DNA of 64,000 bases from Mesoflavibacter profundi (lineage in GTDB: Bacteria; Bacteroidota; Bacteroidia; Flavobacteriales; Flavobacteriaceae), in NCBI RefSeq assembly GCF_014764305.1, contig NZ_CP061703.1, positions 2,399,501 to 2,463,500 of the forward strand, given 5' to 3'. A program made the translations under genes and the position numbers. A model generated the notes under the pieces. The model was given only the letters and a program-made list of their open reading frames with translations. It was not told where the DNA came from and did no database searches. Shown one piece after another: positions 43,838 through 51,400 of the stretch (positions within the stretch are counted from its first letter, which is position 1; each line of letters begins with the position of its first letter).

Positions 43838-44382
43838 AAAAAACTAAAAAACAAATAAAGGCTTGGGATGACTATCGACTATCATTACTGTTAGAGAAGA
43901 GTAAAAGTGATGACCATTTCGAGAAATACATTACAATAATTGCGTCTGGCGCTTTAGGTCTTACTATTACATTTATAGACAAAATAAGTCCTTTAGAAAA
44001 CGCTATTTGTATTTGGATTATTTCTATTGGTTGGTTTCTGTTAACTACAACATTATTTATCAATTTATTATCGCACTATATAGCAAGTAAAAATAATACT
44101 AAAGCAGTTCAAGATATTGATGATGAAAAAGAATATGATGAGATAGTTAGTGGCATAAATTCGAGAAATAAAAAAATGAACAGATTAAATTTAGCTTCAA
44201 TTTACACTTTGGCTATAGGTCTATTCTGCATATTAATATATACATCAATAAACGCATACAATGGCAAAAAAAATCACATCACAACAGAAACCCAAGACGA
44301 ATACAAAACAAAATCCTGCACAAAATCGGCAGAATCAAAAAGGCAGAACGACACCATTACCAACATCTCAATTAAGCAATAA
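43834..44382 (+). CDS. Small membrane protein of the Argonaute operon
   Basis: A 182-residue protein, not assigned to a family. It starts with TTG at 43834, overlapping the regulator's stop, because no ATG exists before residue ~112. Three membrane helices are visible (about 34-50, 56-80, 120-140), the first two separated by a short loop; the N-terminal 30 residues are basic and charged. The last ~40 residues (after NAYNGKK) are polar and are encoded by DNA that also carries the first mini-protein gene in another frame. Role: possibly a membrane effector or partner, by position only. Confidence 0.6.
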   Translation: MKKTKKQIKAWDDYRLSLLLEKSKSDDHFEKYITIIASGALGLTITFIDKISPLENAICIWIISIGWFLLTTTLFINLLSHYIASKNNTKAVQDIDDEKEYDEIVSGINSRNKKMNRLNLASIYTLAIGLFCILIYTSINAYNGKKNHITTETQDEYKTKSCTKSAESKRQNDTITNISIKQ

Positions 44383-44398
44383 GCCTAAAAAGAAATAA
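44261..44398 (+). CDS. Lysine/glutamine-rich mini-protein 1 of the Argonaute operon
   Basis: A 45-residue ORF (ATG 44261) overlapping the membrane protein's 3' end by 122 bases in another frame. It is very basic (K-, Q-, N-, P-, T-rich) and ends KGRTTPLPTSQ, LSNKPKKK. The GRTT-P...KPKK pattern is shared with the next two ORFs, which is the main reason to believe it. No function known. Confidence 0.5.
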   Translation: MAKKITSQQKPKTNTKQNPAQNRQNQKGRTTPLPTSQLSNKPKKK

Positions 44399-44400
44399 TT

Positions 44401-44529
44401 ATGAAAGACAAGGACAAAAATTTACCAAAATCAAACCCTAATACAATATGGGATAATGTAGGAGCTGGTAGAACAACTACAAAGCCACCTACTTTTTTAA
44501 AACCAAAAGACTCAAAACCTAAAAAATAG
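44401..44529 (+). CDS. Lysine-rich mini-protein 2 of the Argonaute operon
   Basis: A 42-residue ORF (ATG 44401), two bases after the first mini-protein's stop. It contains WDNVGAGRTTTKPP, TFLKPKDSKPKK. Its last 12 residues (LKPKDSKPKK) and the GRTTTKP core are almost identical to mini-protein 3, so the two are tandem duplicates. Strongly basic, no membrane segment. No family recognised. Confidence 0.6.
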   Translation: MKDKDKNLPKSNPNTIWDNVGAGRTTTKPPTFLKPKDSKPKK

Positions 44530-44534
44530 ACGCT

Positions 44535-44648
44535 ATGGCAAAACAGAAAAATTCAAGTAAATCGAAAAATGTCAAAATTGATTTAGGAAGAACTACCACT
44601 AAACCATCTAATTCGCTTAAACCAAAAGATAGCAAACCTAAAAAGTAG
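44535..44648 (+). CDS. Lysine-rich mini-protein 3 of the Argonaute operon
   Basis: A 37-residue ORF (ATG 44535) with KNVKIDLGRTTTKPS, NSLKPKDSKPKK. It ends six bases before the ATG of the 355-residue membrane protein. The shared GRTTTKP and LKPKDSKPKK across paralogues 2 and 3, with different N-termini, indicates purifying selection on the peptide rather than chance. Could bind nucleic acid or lipid headgroups, or be an antitoxin-like partner; unknown. Confidence 0.6.
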   Translation: MAKQKNSSKSKNVKIDLGRTTTKPSNSLKPKDSKPKK

Positions 44649-44653
44649 TTATT

Positions 44654-45721
44654 ATGGAATCGCTATCTCGCTATAAAAAAATAATCAAATGGGTGTTTTG
44701 GTTAACGTTAGCATTAATTGTATTTCTTACTTTTCAAGCTATATATGAAACAGATAATTGGAAACTCTTTGATGTAGATTTCAATACAAGAGACCATATA
44801 ATATCTGCCTATGGCTCATTAATTGGTGGAATATTAGCTTTCCTGTCAATTCTTTTTGTGCTTTATCAAGTTTATGAACAGAGAGAGCAAATAATTATAG
44901 AAAGGCAAGATGCTGCTAACGATAAACAGCAAGATTTAAAAGACCGCTTGTTATTATTAACTAATTATCTGAAAACTTTAGAAAAGGACATTGTTAAGCA
45001 CGGTGAAAGAATGGCGGTTTTTTATAAGTCAGAAAAAGATAAACCTTCAGCAATGAATACGATGTATTTCAATACTAATAAGAATTTTGAAAGAGTTATC
45101 GAAATGGATATTTTATCTAATTTCAAGGTTTTTCAAGCATTTTTTAGTGAAGATGCAGAAGATTGGCAAAAGCAATTCGTTAACCTTTATGAAATATCAG
45201 ATTTTTACAATGAAGCGTTTAAAGATTTAAAGAAAAAATATACGTTTCATATTGAAGATAAGGTGTCAAAACAAAAACAAATTGCTGCTGATATGATGGA
45301 ACTACTAAACGCTAACGCAAGATTGGTAGATGATTATAGAATAAAATTTGGTCCACAAGATTATTTATCACATCCTTGGTCAAGTCTAATTAACGAGTAT
45401 AATCCGGCACATTATGGTTATTTACAGGAAATCCAAGATGCTGGTGAAGTCCCAGATTTTAGACATATTTCAGATAATCTTTTATTACCATTTATTAAAA
45501 ATGCAATGGATATTAGAAGAGATGTAGGTTATGATGATTTAGGAAGTCGCGATATAATAGAATTAGCTTCTACAATAAGAAAGAAAATTTGGGATGTTGA
45601 GGTTTATAGTTTACAATACGCAGGTGATATTGAAAAACAATTTAATAATTATTTCAGTCCTGATAATGATAGTATAAATGAGCTTAAAGAAATAAAAGCA
45701 AAAATTGACGCTAAACTTTAA
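44654..45721 (+). CDS. Two-helix membrane protein, candidate Argonaute effector
   Basis: A 355-residue protein with two N-terminal membrane helices (about 12-32 and 49-72, IISAYGSLIGGILAFLSILFVLYQVY), a coiled-coil linker (EQREQIIIERQDAANDKQQDL) and a ~260-residue helical cytoplasmic domain. The layout, membrane hairpin plus long cytoplasmic helical domain, resembles proteins annotated as putative phage abortive infection proteins. It lies 37 bp upstream of the Argonaute gene on the same strand. By analogy with reported long-B Argonaute systems that pair with membrane effectors, it may disrupt the membrane on activation; this is inference. Confidence 0.68.
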   Translation: MESLSRYKKIIKWVFWLTLALIVFLTFQAIYETDNWKLFDVDFNTRDHIISAYGSLIGGILAFLSILFVLYQVYEQREQIIIERQDAANDKQQDLKDRLLLLTNYLKTLEKDIVKHGERMAVFYKSEKDKPSAMNTMYFNTNKNFERVIEMDILSNFKVFQAFFSEDAEDWQKQFVNLYEISDFYNEAFKDLKKKYTFHIEDKVSKQKQIAADMMELLNANARLVDDYRIKFGPQDYLSHPWSSLINEYNPAHYGYLQEIQDAGEVPDFRHISDNLLLPFIKNAMDIRRDVGYDDLGSRDIIELASTIRKKIWDVEVYSLQYAGDIEKQFNNYFSPDNDSINELKEIKAKIDAKL

Positions 45722-45758
45722 TATATAAGAACATTTTATGTAGAAAATTATAATACCA

Positions 45759-47870
45759 ATGCAAGAACACCTCAAAACGAACATACTTAACTTTAAATGG
45801 CCTAATAGTGCGCCTACCATTTATTTAACTTTAGAAGATATTGAAGGTAGTCATCCTATACATAAATCTAAATTTTCAAGGCAGATTAAAGAGGTGTTTC
45901 CAGATGCAGACTTATCTAACACAGACCAAATATTTACAACATTTACAACAGAAGTACCAGATGCATCAAGTATTAAACTCAATTTAGTAGATGGTAGAGA
46001 ATTAAGAATATATAAGCAATACCTTAAACACCAATTAAGAAACTATTTTAAAGCAAAAGACTATGTAGTTGTAAAAAACTTTGTTGGTGATGTGCAAGTG
46101 TGGATGCCTTCTCTTAAAGGGAATACAGAACATTATAATTTATATTACAAGTTTTCATTTAAAATACAATTTGCAAAATTAACCGACTTACCAGAACTTA
46201 TTGTATCGTATGATGGCACATCAAAAGTCCTTACAACGTCGGTTAAGGATATAGAGGATTCAGAGTTAATAAGGCGTTGTGTATATGGTCAAAAAACGTT
46301 CAATTACCAAATGGACCTCGACACAGAGGAAAAACAAGAATTTTACAATGCTATTCAGTTTGACCAAGCATTCCCAATTTTTAGTTTACCATTAGCACGA
46401 GCATTAGATATACCTATTGAAGAACCAGTAAGACCAGCCAACAAATACCAAAAGTATATAGCACTTATTTCCAAATTTGCAGAAAAATATTTGTTTACAG
46501 AAGAATTTAAAGCCTTATTTCCTTTTAAGGAAGATGCTTTTATAGATGTTCCTGGTAACCGAATAAACCATATAAATCCTAACTTGGGTTTATTAGAGTT
46601 TGGTAAAGACCAATATGGTAATAAGAAAACCCATCTTGTGCCTAAAAAGGCAATGAATATCCTAAATCCTTACAGACGGCCAAACAATCAAAATATCAAG
46701 ATTTTTTTCATTTGCCATACCTCACATAAAGATTCTGTGTTGTCTTTCTATCAAAATCTAAAAGAAGGTGTAAATACCGCAAAAAACTATTATAAAGGAT
46801 TGGAAGCCTATGTAAATATCAAGGCTACAGCTTCAAAAGAACACTTTATTGAATTCACAAATGAAAACGACCCAATTCCAGAAATCGTTCAAAAACTCGA
46901 AAGTTTAACGTTTGACCACGACAATATAAAGTATGCAGCATTTTACATCAGTCCTTTCGATAAATTTACACCACATCCAGACGATAGGGAAATTTACATC
47001 CACATTAAAGAATTGTTTTTAAATGAAGGCATTGTAACCCAAGTAGTGGATTACGAAAAAATGATTGTAAACATCCAAGACCAATACAATTTTCAGTTTT
47101 CATTACAAAATATGGCATTAGCTATTCACGCCAAATTAGGCGGAGCACCTTGGAAGCTGGCAGTAACCGATAAGAAAGAATTGGTTATAGGTGTAGGAGC
47201 ATTTACCAATCAAGGCGAAAACAGAAGGTATATAGCAAGTGCTTTTAGTTTTCAAAATAATGGATTATTCAGAAATTTTGAATACTTCAACCAAAACGAA
47301 ACAGAACTATTAGCAGGCAGCATATTAAAGGCAATTAGAGATTTTACGTCCGTAAGTCAAGCAGATAAAGTAGTCATTCATTTTTATAAAGAAATGAGCT
47401 ATGAAGAACTAAAACCAATTATTGATGGGATGAACAAACTAAAATTAGGAGTGCCTTTATATATTTTGAATATCAATAAAACCGAAGCAGAAGACATGAT
47501 TGCTTACGATGTAAATTGGGGAGATAAATTAATGCCCGTAAGTGGTACATACATTCGTATAGGTTTAAATAAATTTTTACTTTTCAATAATGCACGCTAT
47601 CCAAACGACCGTTTTTATTCTGATACAGACGGTTATCCATTTCCAATAAAGATAAAAATAAGCAGTCCAGATGAAGATGCTTTTGAAGATGCAGACGTGG
47701 TTTTAGAGTTATTAACACAGGTATATCAATTTAGCAGATTGTATTGGAAATCACTTCGACAACAAAATGTACCTATTACCATAAAATACCCAGAAATGGT
47801 AGCACAAATAGCACCACGATTTAATAATGGTGTTCCAGACGATGCTAAAGATGCTCTATGGTTTTTGTAA
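45759..47870 (+). CDS. Prokaryotic Argonaute, PIWI-inactive (long-B type)
   Basis: A 703-residue Argonaute. The MID domain (~310-465) keeps the guide 5'-phosphate pocket: Tyr413, Lys417 (Y-x3-K), Gln428 in NEGIVTQVV and Lys459 in the diagnostic HAKLGGAPW. The PIWI domain (~470-703) has the RNase H fold but lacks its catalytic residues: Gly480 in IGVGAF (canonical Asp), Tyr543 in IHFYKEM (canonical RDG Asp) and Glu679 in KYPEMVA (canonical Asp/His of YADKLA). The first ~300 residues are the N and a reduced PAZ-like part. It should therefore bind guide and target but not cut; its output presumably goes through the membrane partner encoded upstream. Guide type (DNA or RNA) unknown. Confidence 0.87.
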   Translation: MQEHLKTNILNFKWPNSAPTIYLTLEDIEGSHPIHKSKFSRQIKEVFPDADLSNTDQIFTTFTTEVPDASSIKLNLVDGRELRIYKQYLKHQLRNYFKAKDYVVVKNFVGDVQVWMPSLKGNTEHYNLYYKFSFKIQFAKLTDLPELIVSYDGTSKVLTTSVKDIEDSELIRRCVYGQKTFNYQMDLDTEEKQEFYNAIQFDQAFPIFSLPLARALDIPIEEPVRPANKYQKYIALISKFAEKYLFTEEFKALFPFKEDAFIDVPGNRINHINPNLGLLEFGKDQYGNKKTHLVPKKAMNILNPYRRPNNQNIKIFFICHTSHKDSVLSFYQNLKEGVNTAKNYYKGLEAYVNIKATASKEHFIEFTNENDPIPEIVQKLESLTFDHDNIKYAAFYISPFDKFTPHPDDREIYIHIKELFLNEGIVTQVVDYEKMIVNIQDQYNFQFSLQNMALAIHAKLGGAPWKLAVTDKKELVIGVGAFTNQGENRRYIASAFSFQNNGLFRNFEYFNQNETELLAGSILKAIRDFTSVSQADKVVIHFYKEMSYEELKPIIDGMNKLKLGVPLYILNINKTEAEDMIAYDVNWGDKLMPVSGTYIRIGLNKFLLFNNARYPNDRFYSDTDGYPFPIKIKISSPDEDAFEDADVVLELLTQVYQFSRLYWKSLRQQNVPITIKYPEMVAQIAPRFNNGVPDDAKDALWFL

Positions 47871-47888
47871 TTTACCAATCAATTTATT

Positions 47889-47903
47889 TGCAACACCATT
47901 GCA
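47889..47903. promoter_or_regulatory. Candidate metal-regulator operator 1
   Basis: TGCAACACCATTGCA, arms TGCAA/TTGCA; 12 of 15 positions match the site at 54412-54426. It lies just upstream of a TATATTTG -7 element (47916-47923), so a bound repressor would block the czcA-type operon. The Fur-family protein encoded downstream is the natural ligand. Confidence 0.55.
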
Positions 47904-47915
47904 TTCAATAATTTG

Positions 47916-47923
47916 TATATTTG
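47916..47923 (+). promoter_or_regulatory. -7 element of the czcA-type operon
   Basis: TATATTTG, an exact TAnnTTTG box, 11 nt before ATG 47934 of the first HYC/CC/PP-like gene, so the leader is very short. Confidence 0.5.
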
Positions 47924-47933
47924 TATAAATTAT

Positions 47934-48329
47934 ATGAAAATATTTGTTTCCATATCAATGTCTATTTTATTCTTTTTTCAAGGGATAAGCATAGATATGG
48001 ACTTTTGTGGTCCAATTAAAGAAATTTCAAATGTAATTACCCATTATCAAGACCATAAAATTTATGGAGACTCTTTCCTTGATTATGTAGTTGAAGACTA
48101 CATTGACGGCGATTCTAAAAATGGAGAGCATCATCATAACCCAGATAAGGAGAATACACCAGTCCATTCCCATAATCAATGTTGTCACCCTTTAGTGTTA
48201 ATTATAGCTAACAATAATTTGGCTTTAACCAATCGACTAAAGTTTGAAAAGAAAAAACAATATAATTTACATAAAGTAAACTTCACTTCCAGATATTTGG
48301 AATCACTTTTCCAGCCACCTAAAGTATAA
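47934..48329 (+). CDS. HYC/CC/PP-type exported metal-associated protein
   Basis: A 131-residue protein with a signal peptide (SISMSILFFFQG) followed by DMDFCGPIKE, a His-rich stretch (GEHHHNPDKENTPVHSHNQCCHP) and a C-terminal FQPPKV. The order Cys-Gly, Cys-Cys, Pro-Pro parallels the HYC_CC_PP family protein at 57304, which also precedes an RND pump. Probably a periplasmic metal-binding accessory or sensor; the family's role is unproven. ATG 47934 is used since the upstream start gives no signal peptide. Confidence 0.7.
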   Translation: MKIFVSISMSILFFFQGISIDMDFCGPIKEISNVITHYQDHKIYGDSFLDYVVEDYIDGDSKNGEHHHNPDKENTPVHSHNQCCHPLVLIIANNNLALTNRLKFEKKKQYNLHKVNFTSRYLESLFQPPKV

Positions 48330-48435
48330 TTCAGTTTTTTAAAGGATAGCTATATCCTTACGCAATGCTTTTTAACAAAAGCATTGCTTCGCTTTTATTT
48401 TGCGCGAAGCGCAAAATGATATGTTTAACTGAATT
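48328..48435 (+). promoter_or_regulatory. Four-helix cloverleaf leader before the czcA-type gene
   Basis: Outer arms AATTCAGTT (48328-48336) / AACTGAATT (48427-48435) enclose three hairpins: AAGGATA/TATCCTT (48342-48359), an 11-bp GCAATGCTTTT/AAAAGCATTGC with 4-nt loop (48362-48387), and a 9-bp ATTTTGCGC/GCGCAAAAT (48397-48417). Possible leader RNA or attenuator; alternative pairing GCTTCGC/GCGAAGC exists. Confidence 0.55.
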
Positions 48436-48446
48436 AAAATTTTACT

Positions 48447-51400
48447 ATGATTAATAAAATCATTGATTTTTCAATCAATAACAAATTCATTATTGGTTTG
48501 CTTACGCTTACCATAATTGGAGCAGGTATTTGGAGTATGACCAAAGTGCCAATCGATGCTGTTCCAGACATTACCAATAACCAAGTACAGGTTATTACAC
48601 AAGCACCTAATTTAGGTACAGAAGATATTGAACAATTTGTAACCTACCCTGTGGAAGTTGCAATGAGCAACCTGCCTGATGTAAAGGAAATTAGGTCAAT
48701 CTCTCGTTTTGGCTTATCGGTTGTTACCATCGTATTCGACGATGATATGGGAACCTATCTACCTCGTCAATTAGTAGCCGAAAAACTAAACGAAGTCAAA
48801 GAACAAATTCCAGCTGGTTTTGGAGAACCTACTATGGGACCTATTTCCACAGGATTAGGGGAAATTTATCAATACACCTTAAAAGTAGCACCAGAGTATA
48901 AAGACAAATACGACATTGCAGATTTACGCTCAATGCAGGATTGGATTGTACAACGTCAAATGGCAATGGTAGAAGGTGTGGTTGAGGTTAACGCCATAGG
49001 CGGTAAAATTAAACAATACGAAGTCGCGGTTGACCCAAACGATTTAAACGCAATTGGATTGACCATTACAGATGTCTTTAATGCACTTGAAGCCAATAAT
49101 CAAAATACAGGTGGTGCATATATTGAAAAGAACCATCAGGCTAATTTTATTCGTGGAGAAGGCTTGGTACGGAGTTTAGAAGACATTAAAAAAATTACGG
49201 TAAAAACCGTTAATAATATTCCTGTAACTATTAATGATATTGCAACTGTGCAATTCGGTTCTGCCATACGTTACGGTGCATTAACCCAAGATGGTGAAGG
49301 TGAAGTTGTAGGTGGATTGGTGATGATGCTAAAAGGTGCAAATTCCAATGATGTTATTGCCAATGTAAAAGAGCGAATGACTCAAATTGAAAAGTCATTA
49401 CCTGAAGGTGTAATTATTGAACCCTTATTAGACCGAAGTAAATTAATTGGAGAAACAACTTCTACTGTAACCACAAATCTTATTGAAGGTGCATTGATAG
49501 TTATTTTTGTGCTTATCTTCTTATTGGGTAATTGGCGAGGTGGTTTAATCGTTGCTTCAACAATACCATTATCCTTATTATTCGCTTTTATTTTAATGAA
49601 CGTGTTCGATGTTTGGGTAAACTTAATGAGTTTGGGAGCAATAGATTTCGGTATTATAGTTGATGGCGCTGTAATTATTGTAGAAAGTACAGTATTTCTC
49701 ATTGCATCACAAGTACTAAAAAAGAAACAGCTTACATCCAAAGAGCGAGATAAAGTGGCGTCTAATGCTTCAAAAAAGATGATGAACGCTGCGTTTTTCG
49801 GTCAGTTGATTATCCTTATCGTTTTTCTACCCATTTTAGCCTTACAAGGTATTGAAGGAAAGATGTTTAAACCAATGGCATTGACCTTTATTTTTGCTAT
49901 GATTGGTGCAATGGTACTGTGTTTAACCTATGTGCCAATGATGTCTGCTTTAGTGTTAAGAGCACCAAAAAATGATAAAAAATCTTATGGAGATAGATTT
50001 GTACATTGGGTTGAAGACAAATATCAACCTATATTGGTTAGAGCCTTGCGAAAAGGTAAATGGGTAATTGGTATTGCAGTTGTGTTGTTTGGGATAACCG
50101 TTTTTATGTTTTCAAGAATGGGTGGTGAATTTATCCCGCAACTCGATGAAGGTGATATTGCATTTCACGCTATTTTAAAACCAGGTAGTTCCCTTACTGA
50201 AACCATTGAAACTACCACTAAAATAGAGCAAATAGTAAAAGCAAAATTTCCAGAAGTAGAAAAAATTGTTAGTCGTATTGGTGTTGCCGAAGTGCCTACA
50301 GACCCAATGCCGATGGATTTTGCGGATATTTTTGTAATCCTAAAACCTAAAAGCGAATGGACAACAGTGTCTTCAAAAGATGAACTCATTGAAGAAATAA
50401 AAGAGGCAGTCGAAATTATTCCTGGCGTTAATTATGAGTTTACCCAACCTATTGAAATGCGTTTTAACGAGTTGCTTGAAGGTATTAGAGAAGATATTGC
50501 TGTTAAACTTTATGGCGAAGATATAAACATCCTCGCTCAAAAAGCAGAGGAAATATCAAAAATTATTGCAGGTACTGAAGGTATAGGTGATATGCGAGCA
50601 GAAGCTACGAAAGGATTGCCACAAATGACCATTACTTACAATAGAAATAAATTGGCACAATACGGACTTCAAATAAACACGTTAAATCAAATTGTGCAAT
50701 CAGCTTTTGCAGGAGGAGTAGCAGGTACTATATTTGAAGGAGAAAAGCGATTTGATTTGGTGGTTAGGTTAAGTTCTCATAATCGTAAAGACATAACAGA
50801 TGTGCAAAATTTGTTTATCAACTTACCTTCTGGTGCACAGATTCCACTTCGCGAAGTAGCTGATGTAAGTTACAAAGCAGGACCAATGCAAATAAGTAGA
50901 GACAATACCAACAGAAGAACCTATGTAGGTATCAATGTCAGAGGTCGAGATGTAAAATCGTTGGTAACTGAAATAAAATCAAAATTAGATGCACAATTGG
51001 AACTACCATCGGGTTATTTTATTCGCTATGGTGGTGCATTTGAAAATCTGGAACGTGCCAGCAACCGATTACAAACCGTTGTTCCTATCGCCTTATTACT
51101 CATATTTATACTAATATACTTTGCATTAAAATCACTACCTCAAACCTTAATGATTTATATAGCCATCCCAATGGCAACTATTGGTGGTGTAGTAGCCTTA
51201 TGGTTGCGTGATATGCCATTTAGTATTTCGGCAGGTGTTGGTTTTATTGTGTTGTTTGGTGTTGCGGTATTAAATGGATTGGTAATGATAAGCGGACTCA
51301 ACGAATTAAAAGAAGAAGGTGTAACCAATTTAAAGGATAGAATAGTTGAAGGTACTAAACGAAGAATCAGACCTATTATGCTAACTGCTTTTACAGATGT

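Noticed and set aside
43517-47870. Restriction-modification locus (suggested by the XRE controller-like gene)
   Set aside because: No methyltransferase or restriction endonuclease is present; the operon ends in an Argonaute.
45759-47870. Short Argonaute (SPARTA/SPARSA-like) system
   Set aside because: The protein is 703 residues with ~300 residues before the MID domain, and no TIR- or Sir2-APAZ gene is adjacent.
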